From NCBI GenBank assembly GCA_035701505.1, contig DASSSA010000127.1:1-20484 (forward strand): a DNA stretch of 20,484 bases, given 5' to 3'. The notes beneath the pieces are model-generated. The model was not told where the DNA came from and searched no databases. It saw only the letters and a list, made by a program, of their open reading frames with translations. Positions 1 to 7,151 of the stretch are shown here, piece after piece; the stretch's first letter is position 1; every line of letters starts with the position of its first letter. Source of the stretch: AC-69 sp035701505 (GTDB lineage Bacteria > Actinomycetota > UBA4738 > HRBIN12). The position numbers and the translations under genes were made by a program.

Positions 1-261
1 GAGGAGCTCGAGCGGATCGAGGCGGAGCTGGCCGAGAAGCGAGCCGCCCGTGAGAAGCTGGTGCCCGAGTTCGATGATGAGCTGCTCGAGCTGTACGAGG
101 AGCTTCGGGGGCAGAAGCGGGGGGTGGCCGTCGCCGCGCTGGTGGACGGGGTGTGCCAGGCATGCCACGAGAAGCTCTCCGCGATGGAGCTCGACCGCCT
201 GAAGCGAACCGAGGGCGTGAAGAGGTGTGAGTACTGCCGGCGGATCGTCGTCTTCGCCTGA
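1..261 (+). CDS. C4-type zinc ribbon protein, 3' part (5' end outside window)
   Basis: The frame is open from base 1 to the TGA at 259-261, so only the last 86 residues are visible. Residues 1-40 are rich in Glu, Lys, Arg and Leu with heptad-like spacing, as expected for the end of a long coiled coil. The C-terminus holds two CxxC knuckles (Cys52/55 and Cys76/79), which fits the zf-RING_7/DUF164 zinc ribbon family. Members of that family have a long N-terminal coiled coil and no settled biochemical role, though nucleic-acid binding is often suggested. The next gene is RNase HI, and the same pair occurs in mycobacteria (Rv2229c-Rv2228c, from memory), which supports the call. The two reading frames appear to overlap by four bases, suggesting translational coupling. 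Confidence 0.85.
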   Translation, partial: EELERIEAELAEKRAAREKLVPEFDDELLELYEELRGQKRGVAVAALVDGVCQACHEKLSAMELDRLKRTEGVKRCEYCRRIVVFA

Positions 262-716
262 TCGTCTCCTGCGATGGGGCTGCTCGGGGCAACCCCGGCC
301 CAGCCGGCATCGGGGTGGTCATCACCACGACGCGCGGACGCGTGGTGGACCGCATCGCTCGTGGCACCGGCATAGCCACCAACAACGTCGCCGAATACAC
401 GGCGGCCCTCGAGGGCCTGAAGCGGGCCCGGGAGCTGGGTGCCACCGACGTGGTGCTCCGCTCGGACAGCAAGTTGCTGATCGAGCAGCTGTCCGGGCGG
501 TTCCGGGTGAAGAACCCCACCCTCCAACGCCTCCACACGGACGTCCGCGCGACGGCGAGGGCCTTTGCCACGATCAGCTATGAGCACATCCCGCGTGAGG
601 CGAACAAGGAAGCGGACCGCATGGCGAACCGGGGCGTGGATGAGTGGCTGGCGGGGGAGGGCGCTAGCTGGTCGGCGCCGGGGAGGGCCCCCAGCTTGTG
701 GGAGGAACCTGAGTGA
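258..716 (+). CDS. rnhA: Ribonuclease HI, non-canonical (CTG) start proposed
   Basis: This enzyme hydrolyses the RNA strand of RNA-DNA hybrids. Read from CTG-258 the product is 152 aa and has all four RNase H carboxylates: Asp6 in CDG, Glu46 in NNVAEY, Asp70 in RSDS and Asp120 in EADRMAN. The family N-terminus continues as ARGNPGPAGIG. The first GTG (315) would remove Asp6 and strand 1 and so give a dead enzyme. An in-frame TGA at 228-230 limits the start to 231-268, where no ATG, GTG or TTG exists. CTG-258 overlaps the upstream stop as CTGA; ATC-261 is also possible. CTG-234 is preceded by AGAGGTG at a plausible spacing. Function is secure, but the start is not. Unlike the mycobacterial homologue there is no C-terminal acid phosphatase domain. 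The 3' end overlaps the convergent lipoprotein gene by 53 bp. Confidence 0.85.
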   Translation: MIVSCDGAARGNPGPAGIGVVITTTRGRVVDRIARGTGIATNNVAEYTAALEGLKRARELGATDVVLRSDSKLLIEQLSGRFRVKNPTLQRLHTDVRATARAFATISYEHIPREANKEADRMANRGVDEWLAGEGASWSAPGRAPSLWEEPE

Positions 717-1584
717 CGACGTCTCCGAGGGGGAACGCGAACGTCACGTGGCGCCCGCCAGCCAGGCGGTAGACCAGGGAAAGGGTTCGACCCTTCGCCT
801 CCTCCTGCTGGGGGAAGACGACCAACCCCTCGGAGTCGGACCCATTGGGCAGCGCGACAAGTGCCTGCGTGTACACCCCGCGTGTGCGCTGTGGGGGAGC
901 GTCCGGTCGGCGAACCAGCAGGGCCAGCCGATCCGGCCCGAAGCGGATCAAGCCACCCGTCCGATTCACCACTGTGACGTTGAACTGCCATGCCGGCGTG
1001 AACATGAACATCGAATGCAACCTGACCGTCACCCCGTGGCTGGCCATCGACAGGTCCTTGAAGAGCTGGATCCCGTCGTTCATGGACTGCCCGTCTCGGG
1101 TGGCATCGACGACGCGCCACTCGGCCGTGCCGGTCCGCAGGAGGATCACCGGCCCGTCCATGATCCGCGTCCGGTCGAACGTCTCATCCGCCGCCGGATC
1201 GTACGTGAGGGTCACCGACGCGCCCAGGTTCACTCGGCCGCCGACGGCATTCTCCACCAGGAACCAGTCGGCGAACGCGACCGAGCGCACGTCGGCGGTG
1301 CCGGAGATCGTTCCGCCGAACTGCTGGTTTTGGACGGTCATCCAGTGGGCCCACGCGGTGAGCTTGGCCCCGACCACCAGGGCGGACAGCCGGGCACCGT
1401 CATCCTCCGTCGCGTGTGCGTAGGCGTTCACGAAATCCATGGCCGTGCGACGGGCGGAGGCCACATCCAGGCCCAGTCCCGCTGCGATCTGCTCCTGCGC
1501 GAGGGGCTGGGAGGCGCCTTCCAGCGAGGGCGAGCAGCTCGTCGCGGTGAGGAGGACGAAGCCGAACACCGCCAGGCATCGCAT
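664..1584 (-). CDS. Putative lipoprotein of unknown function
   Basis: The product is 306 aa. It has a short N-terminal export signal (MRC, then about 12 hydrophobic residues) ending in ATSC, so Cys17 is the probable lipidated residue, although this lipobox is weaker than the usual LAGC type. The rest is soluble, with beta-rich stretches and no recognisable catalytic motif. The middle contains a conserved-looking segment with Trp and Phe residues (AHWMTVQNQQFGG), as in extracellular beta-sandwich or NTF2-like domains, but I cannot place it in a family. The start is ATG-1584. A second upstream ATG (1597) is out of frame. The -10-like TAGGAC at 1607-1612 on this strand lies back to back with the rnpB promoter. 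The gene converges on RNase HI and overlaps its 3' end. Confidence 0.7.
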   Translation of the reverse strand: MRCLAVFGFVLLTATSCSPSLEGASQPLAQEQIAAGLGLDVASARRTAMDFVNAYAHATEDDGARLSALVVGAKLTAWAHWMTVQNQQFGGTISGTADVRSVAFADWFLVENAVGGRVNLGASVTLTYDPAADETFDRTRIMDGPVILLRTGTAEWRVVDATRDGQSMNDGIQLFKDLSMASHGVTVRLHSMFMFTPAWQFNVTVVNRTGGLIRFGPDRLALLVRRPDAPPQRTRGVYTQALVALPNGSDSEGLVVFPQQEEAKGRTLSLVYRLAGGRHVTFAFPLGDVVTQVPPTSWGPSPAPTS

Positions 1585-1609
1585 GGGCGGTCCGCATGGT
1601 AGCCGGTCC

Positions 1610-1615
1610 TATACT
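1610..1615 (+). promoter_or_regulatory. -10 element of the rnpB promoter
   Basis: TATACT lies 7-13 nt before the expected 5' end of the RNase P RNA (1621-1623), the right distance for a -10 hexamer. No good -35 is visible around 1587-1592. The complementary strand of the same site reads GTATAGGAC, which supplies a TAGGAC -10 (1607-1612) for the divergent lipoprotein gene, so the site may fire in both directions. Confidence 0.6.
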
Positions 1616-1620
1616 CATCC

Positions 1621-2007
1621 GTGGGGAGTCGGCCGGGCGGCCGCGGGCGAGAGCTCGAGGAAAGTCCGGACTCCGAAGGGCAGGGTGCTGGGTAATGCCC
1701 AGGCGGGGCGACCCGCGGAAAGCGCAACAGAGAGCAGACCGCCCCCGCGAGGGGGTAAGGGTGAAACGGTGAGGTAAGAGCTCACCAGCGGGCCGGGTGA
1801 CCGGTCCGGCTCGGCAAGCCCCACCCGGAGCAAGGCCAAGCAGGGAGCGTTCGAGGGTGGCCCGCCCGAGCTCCCGGGTAGGCCGCACGAGGGGCGTTCG
1901 TCGTACGGGAGCGCCCCCGGGGTCTCGCCCAGGCGGGACTCAGAGGGATGGCCGCCGCCGGCCCGCGAGGGCCGGAACAGGATCCGGCTTACAGGCCGGC
2001 TCCCCAT
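1621..2007 (+). ncRNA. rnpB: RNase P RNA, bacterial type A
   Basis: This is the catalytic RNA of RNase P, which removes 5' leaders from pre-tRNA. Direct evidence: the hallmark conserved core GAGGAAAGTCCGGACTCC at 1657-1674; ACAGAGAGCAGACC at 1727-1740; the GGGTGAAACGGTGAGGTAAG segment that follows; and the 3' core GGATCCGGCTTACAG at about 1980-1994. The terminal helix P1 can be drawn by eye: 1623-1634 pairs with 1994-2005 over 12 bp, with one G-U. The length (about 387 nt) fits a type A RNA with GC-rich actinobacterial helices. Ends are estimated from P1 to within a few bases. No protein is expected here, although several long open frames cross the gene on both strands. Confidence 0.95.
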
Positions 2008-2037
2008 CTCCGATCTGGTGCGGGGACGGAGCGCGGG

Positions 2038-3057
2038 TCATGCGGTGCGCGCCGCGTCCAGTGCTCGGCGGAGCTGCCTCCCCGCGTGGTACGAACTCCG
2101 CACGAGCGGGCCGGCCTCGACGTGGCTGATGCCGAGCGACTCGCCGGTCCGCTTGTGCTCGGCGAACTCCTCGGGTCCCACCCACCGGTCCACCGGCAGA
2201 TGGAGCTTCGTTGGCTGCAGGTACTGGCCCATGGTCACGATGTCGCAGCCCGCCTCGGCCAGGTCGTGGAGCGCGTCCGGCACCTCCTCCGCCCGCTCGC
2301 CCATACCCAGGATGAGGTTCGACTTGGTTACCTGGCCGGGCCGGGATCGCTTGGCCATCCGGAGCACATCCAGCGAACGCTCGTAACCGAAGGCCGGGCG
2401 GATCCGCTCGTGCAGACGACGTACCGTCTCCAGGTTGTGGGCGAAGACGTCGGGCTCGGCCTCGACCACGGTGGCGATGTCGCGTTCGCCTCCCTTGAAG
2501 TCGGCGGGAAGCACCTCCACGCCGCAACCTGGCACCGCTTCGCGCACCGCGCGGACGGACGAGGCCCAGATCCGGGCGCCGCCGTCGGGCAGGTCGTCGC
2601 GAGCCACTCCGGTCAGGACGACGTACTGGAGCCCCATGGCCAGGACGGCTTGACCGATCCGAGCCGGCTCGCCCTCATCGACCTCTCCCGGCTTCGCCGT
2701 CATCACGTCGCAGAAGCCGCACCGCCTCGTGCATCGTTCTCCGAGGATCAGGAACGTGGCCTCCCGGTCCTCCCAGCACTCGAAGATGTTCGGGCACCCG
2801 GCCTCCTCGCACACGGTGTGCAGCGACAGGTCGCGCATGATGCGTTTCAGGTCCAGGTAGTTGGGGCCGGTCCGCGCCTTGACCTTCAGCCACTCGGGAC
2901 GACGGGGCAAGGGCAGTGTCGTCTGTGCGCACCCCACGGATCGGGCCACGTGGGTGTCGTCCAGGGTCGCCGAAACCACCGGTGGATCGGATGAACGTGC
3001 GACGAGTGGAAGATAGAGGCGCCGCTGGTGCGGATTGTGATCGCGACCGGCCACCAC
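2038..3057 (-). CDS. lipA: Lipoyl synthase (radical SAM)
   Basis: LipA inserts two sulfurs into protein-bound octanoyl groups, giving lipoyl cofactors on E2 and GcvH. The 339-aa frame contains the auxiliary cluster ligands Cys83, Cys88 and Cys94 (VCEEAGCPNIFEC) and the radical-SAM motif Cys109-x3-Cys113-x2-Cys116 (CTRRCGFC), followed by family blocks such as GVARDDLPDGGA, VTKSNLILGMGE and the C-terminal RSSYHAG. The N-terminus is about 45 residues longer than usual before RRPEWLKVKAR. GTG-3057 is 6 nt after the kinase stop; internal GTG codons at residues 27, 37 and 41 are alternatives, and none has a clear Shine-Dalgarno. The position after bkdAA-bkdAB-kinase suggests co-transcription with a lipoate-dependent complex. 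Its 3' end faces rnpB across about 30 bp. Confidence 0.95.
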   Translation of the reverse strand: MVAGRDHNPHQRRLYLPLVARSSDPPVVSATLDDTHVARSVGCAQTTLPLPRRPEWLKVKARTGPNYLDLKRIMRDLSLHTVCEEAGCPNIFECWEDREATFLILGERCTRRCGFCDVMTAKPGEVDEGEPARIGQAVLAMGLQYVVLTGVARDDLPDGGARIWASSVRAVREAVPGCGVEVLPADFKGGERDIATVVEAEPDVFAHNLETVRRLHERIRPAFGYERSLDVLRMAKRSRPGQVTKSNLILGMGERAEEVPDALHDLAEAGCDIVTMGQYLQPTKLHLPVDRWVGPEEFAEHKRTGESLGISHVEAGPLVRSSYHAGRQLRRALDAARTA

Positions 3058-3063
3058 GCAAGT

Positions 3064-4890
3064 CTAGCCGGCGCTCGCCGCATCGAGGGGTGGCGGCGAT
3101 CCGGCCTCCTCGACCTTGCCGTCGCTGTACGGCTGCATCGAGGGCAGGAACACGCGGAAGGAGGCGCCGCCGCCCTCACGTTCCTCTACCCAGGCCTTCC
3201 CCCCGTGCAACTCGGCGAACATCGCCACGAGCGAGAGGCCGATGCCGGTGCCGGGGGAATAGGGCGAGGCCGTCGGTCCCTGGCGGAAGGGCTCGAAGAT
3301 GGCCTTCTGAAGGTGGCGGGGGACTCCGGCCCCGTCATCCTCCACTATCAGGAGCACGCCGCCGTCCTCGGTTCGGACCTGGACCCAGACGCTCACGTTG
3401 GGAGGCGTGTGCCGAATCGCGTTCGACAGGAGATTCTCCACGATCCGCTCGACCTTCGGCGCATCGGCCTGCACGGTGACAGACGTCTCGTCCAGTCGGA
3501 CGGTTCGGCTGGCCGGCACGTCGAAATTCTCCACCGTTCGCCGAACGAGCGCCCCCAGGTCAATGGCGTGGTACTGCGGCGTCATGATCCCCCGGCTCAG
3601 GCGGTCGATGTCCAGCAGGTCTCGAAGGAGACGATCGAGCTTGCGCGCGTTCGCTGCCAGACGATCGAGGAGGTCGCGCCGCTCGGCCTCGGGGAAGTCC
3701 TGGTGCTCCAGGGTCACCGCGACCCCCAGGATCGAGGTCAGCGGGCTACGCAGCTCGTGGGAGACGGCCTCGAGGAACGTGTTCTTCATCTCGTCCAGGT
3801 TCCGCATGTGTTCGGCCGCCTCACGCTCGCGTTGTTCGCTCTCGCGGAGAGCCTCCTCCGCCAGTTTGCGCTCGGTGACGTCGAACATGACGCCCTGGGA
3901 GACCAACGTGCGCCCGTCCTCGCTCCGAACGATGGTGGCTTGGTCGCGGACCCACAGCCACCGGTCGTCAGCGGTCCGGATCCGGTACTCCTGGTCGTAG
4001 GGCTCGCCGGTCTGGTTGTGCCGAACGGAGGCCTCGACCACCCGGTTCAGGTCGCTGGGGTGGACGGCCCGCATCCACAGGGTGGTGTCCTCGCGCCAGT
4101 GCTTGGGGGTGTATCCGAGCATGGTCTCGATCTGAGGGCTGACGTACACGGTGGTGGACAACTCGTCCGCGAGGTCGACATAGGTGATCGCCGGGATGGT
4201 TTCCACCAAAGACCGGTACCGTGTCTCGGCCACCAGGAAGCGTTCCTCGGCCTCCTTACGCTCGGTGATGTCCATGAGGACGCCCTGCCAGACGTTCCAC
4301 TGGCCCCTGCGACCTCGCTCCACCACCACGGCCTCGTCGCGGACCCAGACGATCCGGCCGTCCTTGGCCACCATCCGATATTCCATGCTGAAGGGAGCGA
4401 CCGAATCGTGGGCCCGGTCAGCCTCGGCCGCGACGTCATCCAGATCCTCGGGATGCAGTCGCTTCTTCCAGATGTCCGGGTCGGCGATCCACTCCTCCTG
4501 CGAGTAGCCGAGGAGCTCGCGGATGCCCGGTGCGACGTACCGAAGCGGGGCCGTCGCCTCGTGTGGGGTCCCCGCCACGTACGTCACGACCGGCATCCCC
4601 TCGACCAGGGTCCGATACCGATGCTCGGCGGCGTTGCGAGCCCGGATCTGCCTGCGGACGTCCCGCCACCGGATGATGGAGAACACGAGCAAGACAAGGG
4701 CGACGAGCCCGATGGGCGCCAGGATCTCGTCGTACTGCCCGGGATACCGTGACGAGATCCATTCGCGGACTCGCTTGAAGGCGTCCGTCACCGTGCCCAG
4801 CCAGAACACGACGAGGCCTGCCAGCGAGATCAACAGCAGATCCCGCAGGGCCATCGAGCGGTGGCGACGCGGCCTCGTTCCTTCGTCCAT
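3064..4890 (-). CDS. Membrane-associated PAS-PAS sensor histidine kinase
   Basis: The product is 608 aa. Two hydrophobic segments (about 14-36 and 55-75) precede a cytoplasmic part, giving a hairpin anchor with only a short outside loop. Two PAS-PAC modules follow (about 88-212 and 222-342), each ending in a typical (D)ITERK or (D)VTERK linker. The kinase core has the H-box AVSHELRSPLTSI with phospho-acceptor His378, the N-box NLLSNAIRH (Asn490), G1 EDDGAG (518-521) and G2 GTGIGL (547-552). It should autophosphorylate in response to a signal read by the PAS domains, such as redox state or a small ligand; the signal is not evident. No response regulator is adjacent, so it is an orphan. It sits 56 nt after bkdAB and 6 nt before lipA, with a -10-like TAGGAC at 4909-4914. 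Confidence 0.92.
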   Translation of the reverse strand: MDEGTRPRRHRSMALRDLLLISLAGLVVFWLGTVTDAFKRVREWISSRYPGQYDEILAPIGLVALVLLVFSIIRWRDVRRQIRARNAAEHRYRTLVEGMPVVTYVAGTPHEATAPLRYVAPGIRELLGYSQEEWIADPDIWKKRLHPEDLDDVAAEADRAHDSVAPFSMEYRMVAKDGRIVWVRDEAVVVERGRRGQWNVWQGVLMDITERKEAEERFLVAETRYRSLVETIPAITYVDLADELSTTVYVSPQIETMLGYTPKHWREDTTLWMRAVHPSDLNRVVEASVRHNQTGEPYDQEYRIRTADDRWLWVRDQATIVRSEDGRTLVSQGVMFDVTERKLAEEALRESEQREREAAEHMRNLDEMKNTFLEAVSHELRSPLTSILGVAVTLEHQDFPEAERRDLLDRLAANARKLDRLLRDLLDIDRLSRGIMTPQYHAIDLGALVRRTVENFDVPASRTVRLDETSVTVQADAPKVERIVENLLSNAIRHTPPNVSVWVQVRTEDGGVLLIVEDDGAGVPRHLQKAIFEPFRQGPTASPYSPGTGIGLSLVAMFAELHGGKAWVEEREGGGASFRVFLPSMQPYSDGKVEEAGSPPPLDAASAG

Positions 4891-4908
4891 GGCTGAAGGT
4901 CGTTTCCC

Positions 4909-4914
4909 GTCCTA
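4909..4914 (-). promoter_or_regulatory. Candidate -10 (TAGGAC) for the kinase-lipA unit
   Basis: On the minus strand TAGGAC lies 18 nt before ATG-4890, in the 56-nt gap after bkdAB. The surrounding 13 bp (4907-4919) are identical to the sequence before the DUF59 gene (18401-18413). No clear -35 is seen. It could give the kinase and lipA transcription separate from the bkd genes. Confidence 0.35.
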
Positions 4915-4946
4915 TCGGCGGGCCCGACTGCGTGCCTAAGCGGACC

Positions 4947-5933
4947 TCAGAACCGGGCAAGCTCCAGCATCCGCTCGTAGATTCGGTCCGTGTCCGGCAT
5001 GAAGGCGTGCTCGAGGCCCGCGGCAAAGCCCATCGCCGGGGCGTCCGGACCCCCCAGCCTGACGAGGGGCCCGTCGAGGTCGAACAGCGCCTCCTCGGCG
5101 ATGGTGGCCGCGATCTCGGCACCTGCGCCGTAGGTCCGGTTGTCCTCGTAGACGACCATGGCCTTCCCGGTCTTGCGGACCGATACCAGGATGGTCTCCT
5201 TGTCGAGCGGAGCGATGGTCCGAACGTCCACGACCTCCGCCGAGAGGCTGGCTTCCTGCTCCAGTCGCTGCGCGGCTTCCAGGCACAGATGGAGCATCAG
5301 CCCGTAGGCGACCACCGAGATGTCGGAGCCTTCTCGCTTCACGTCGGCCCGGCCGATGGGCACCGTGAAGGGCTCGTCCGGCACGTCGCCCTTGATCAGC
5401 CGGTAAGTCTTCTTGTGCTCCAGGAACAGCACGGGGTCGGGATCCTCGATGGCGGAGCGGAGCATCCCGACGGCGTCGTACGGGGTCGCCGGCACCACGA
5501 CCTTCAAGCCGGGGACGTGCCCGTAGAAGGCCTCGATCGATTGGGAGTGGTAGAGCGCTCCGTGGATCCCCCCACCCCACGGGCACCGCACCACCATGGG
5601 GAGCTCGAAGTCGCCGTTCGTCCGATACCGCATCCGAGCGGCCTCCGAGACGAGTTGGTCGAACGCCGGGTGGATGAAGTCGGCGAATTCGATCTCGGCA
5701 ACCGGGACCAGGCCGTGCAGGGCCATGCCGATGGCCAGTCCCACGATCAGGGATTCGGCCAGCGGCGTGTCGATGACACGCCGCTCGCCGAACTCATCCA
5801 GGAATCCCTGGGTCACGCGAAACACGCCGCCGCGCGCACCGACGTCCTCACCCAGGACGACGAGGCGCTCGTCGGCCGCCATCGCCTCGTGAAGGGCGTC
5901 GTGGATCGCCGTGACGACGTTCTTCTCGGTCAT
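4947..5933 (-). CDS. bkdAB: Branched-chain 2-oxoacid dehydrogenase E1 beta subunit
   Basis: This is the beta subunit of the thiamine-diphosphate E1, which decarboxylates 2-oxo acids from valine, leucine and isoleucine and passes the acyl group to lipoyl-E2. The 328-aa length is normal. Typical blocks are LGEDVGARGGVF, DTPLAES (Glu60 in the cofactor region) and GGGIHGALYHSQSIEAF with His129. The segment HKKTYRLIKGDVP is much closer to branched-chain E1 beta, such as Bacillus BfmBAB, than to pyruvate E1 beta. ATG-5933 is one nucleotide after the bkdAA stop (TGAGATG), so the two are translationally coupled and should form an alpha2-beta2 tetramer. Substrate preference is inferred from resemblance. 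No dedicated E2 follows; a histidine kinase does. Confidence 0.88.
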   Translation of the reverse strand: MTEKNVVTAIHDALHEAMAADERLVVLGEDVGARGGVFRVTQGFLDEFGERRVIDTPLAESLIVGLAIGMALHGLVPVAEIEFADFIHPAFDQLVSEAARMRYRTNGDFELPMVVRCPWGGGIHGALYHSQSIEAFYGHVPGLKVVVPATPYDAVGMLRSAIEDPDPVLFLEHKKTYRLIKGDVPDEPFTVPIGRADVKREGSDISVVAYGLMLHLCLEAAQRLEQEASLSAEVVDVRTIAPLDKETILVSVRKTGKAMVVYEDNRTYGAGAEIAATIAEEALFDLDGPLVRLGGPDAPAMGFAAGLEHAFMPDTDRIYERMLELARF

Positions 5934-5934
5934 C

Positions 5935-6945
5935 TCACGACTGTTCGCGGAAGACGTGCCGGGTGACCGTGGCCGGATCCGGATCGGCGGCGTTCCACGC
6001 CTTGTCGATGGAGACGTCGAGCTCCGCCTTGACCTCCTCTGCCATCGACGCGATCTCCTCGTCCCGTGCCAGGCCCTGCCCCGTGAGGTAGGTGGCGAAT
6101 CGCGACACCGGATCGTGGAGGCGGGCCTTCTCGACCTCTTCCCGGCTGCGGTAGGTCCGGTCGTCGTCGTCGGAGGTATGGGGCTGGAACCGATACGTCT
6201 TGCACTCGATCAGGGTGGGGCCCTGGCCGGACCTGGCCCGAGCCACAGCCTCCTTCATCGCCGCGAAGCAGGCCAGCACGTCGTTGCCGTCGACCACCAC
6301 GCCGGGGAACCCGTAGGCCGCGGCCCTGTCGGCTACGTTCGCCACGGCCATCTGTTTGGACTGCTCGACCGAGATGGCATACCGGTTGTTCTCGCAGATG
6401 AAGACGACAGGCAGTCGGTGGATGCCGGCGAAGTTCAACCCCTCGTGCCAGTCGCCCTCACTCGTGGCGCCCTCGCCGAACCACGACGCCACGACCGCAT
6501 CCTCCCCCCGGTACTTCACCGCGTAGGCGATCCCGGAGGCGTGAGGGATCTGGGTCCCGATGGGCGAGGAGCCCGAGATGATCCCCAGCCGTCGGGAGCT
6601 CCAGTGAGCGGGCATCTGCCTGCCGCCCGAGGCCGGGTCGTCCGCCTTTGCGAACAGTCCGAGGAAGACCTCATACGGGGTCATGCCGGCCACCAGCACC
6701 ACACCGAGGTCGCGGTAATAGGGCAACCACACGTCCCGTCCTCGCTCGAGGGCCCAGGCCGTGCCGATCTGACACCCCTCGTGGCCGGAGACGGGGACGA
6801 CGAACGGCGCCTTGCCCTGGCGGTTCAGCCGGAAGGCGGCCTCGTCCACCAGGCGCGCCGTCAGCATGGTGCGGTACATCGCGAGGAGGTCGTCGGGGAT
6901 GAGCCCAAGGGCCTCGTGCGAGGTGTCGCTCAACCGGGTCGCCAC
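5935..6945 (-). CDS. bkdAA: Branched-chain 2-oxoacid dehydrogenase E1 alpha subunit
   Basis: This partner of bkdAB carries the thiamine diphosphate site. From GTG-6945 the protein is 336 aa. The ThDP motif is GEGATSEGDWHEGLNF (157-172) ending at ENN (185-187). The loop PHTSDDDD (255-262) and the blocks PYYRDLGVVL and GGRQMPAHW match branched-chain E1 alpha. I chose GTG-6945 because GAGGAGGG lies 6 nt upstream of it and family homology begins soon after; the open frame continues 13 codons further up without such support. A possible -10, TAGACT, lies at 6968-6973 on this strand, with the 6982-7000 palindrome behind it near the -35 position. It is the first gene of the bkdAA-bkdAB-kinase-lipA block. 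Confidence 0.88.
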   Translation of the reverse strand: MATRLSDTSHEALGLIPDDLLAMYRTMLTARLVDEAAFRLNRQGKAPFVVPVSGHEGCQIGTAWALERGRDVWLPYYRDLGVVLVAGMTPYEVFLGLFAKADDPASGGRQMPAHWSSRRLGIISGSSPIGTQIPHASGIAYAVKYRGEDAVVASWFGEGATSEGDWHEGLNFAGIHRLPVVFICENNRYAISVEQSKQMAVANVADRAAAYGFPGVVVDGNDVLACFAAMKEAVARARSGQGPTLIECKTYRFQPHTSDDDDRTYRSREEVEKARLHDPVSRFATYLTGQGLARDEEIASMAEEVKAELDVSIDKAWNAADPDPATVTRHVFREQS

Positions 6946-6981
6946 GGTCAACCCTCCTCGACATCCGAGTCTAGCATCGGC

Positions 6982-7000
6982 CATACCCCCTCGGGGTATG
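6982..7000. promoter_or_regulatory. CsoR/CstR-like operator palindrome
   Basis: This is a perfect 8-bp inverted repeat with a 3-bp spacer, CATACCCC-CTC-GGGGTATG. It lies between divergent genes: upstream of the candidate bkdAA -10 (TAGACT, 6968-6973 minus) and abutting a TAGGAT on the plus strand (7001-7006). The ATACCCC-N3-GGGGTAT pattern resembles operators of CsoR-family repressors, which sense Cu(I) or, for CstR, persulfide. The match is by memory of the general pattern. No csoR gene is in the window. Confidence 0.45.
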
Positions 7001-7004
7001 TAGG

Positions 7005-7142
7005 ATGGAGGTCCCGAGCCAGAGAGTGATGCTCGGCCGGGGCGTACCCATCAAGCCGGTGATCGTCGCCACGTCGATGCAGGGGTCGAGCATGCTGGTG
7101 GCGGTCAACGCCCTGCTGTTGGAGCGAGCGAAGGTAACCTAG
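7005..7142 (+). CDS. Possible small ORF upstream of the thioredoxin gene
   Basis: ATG-7005 opens a 45-codon frame ending in TAG at 7140-7142, in the same frame as the following gene and 9 nt before it. An internal ATG (7029) follows a purine-rich CAGAGAG. The predicted peptide has an apolar middle and end (PVIVATSMQGSSMLVAVNALLLE). I do not recognise it. TAGGAT at 7001-7006 overlaps the first ATG, so a transcript from there would have to start translation further in. It could equally be untranslated leader, or an upstream extension of the thioredoxin gene interrupted by a stop. Evidence for translation is weak. Confidence 0.22.
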   Translation: MEVPSQRVMLGRGVPIKPVIVATSMQGSSMLVAVNALLLERAKVT

Positions 7143-7151
7143 CTGGGAGAC

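Noticed and set aside
565..1602. 345-codon plus-strand frame opposite the first lipoprotein gene
   Set aside because: It starts inside RNase HI, has no motif, and the minus-strand frame has a signal peptide and lipobox.
1400..2007. Several proline- and arginine-rich frames over the rnpB region
   Set aside because: The conserved RNase P RNA cores and P1 pairing explain the sequence.
1948..2994. Open frame of about 350 codons on the plus strand across the rnpB end and lipA
   Set aside because: LipA is certain on the other strand, and the frame begins inside the RNase P RNA.
3028..4752. Long open frame of about 570 codons antisense to the histidine kinase
   Set aside because: The kinase frame on the minus strand has all motifs; the antisense frame is rich in Arg, His, Asp and Gly with no family motif, as expected from GC-rich third positions.
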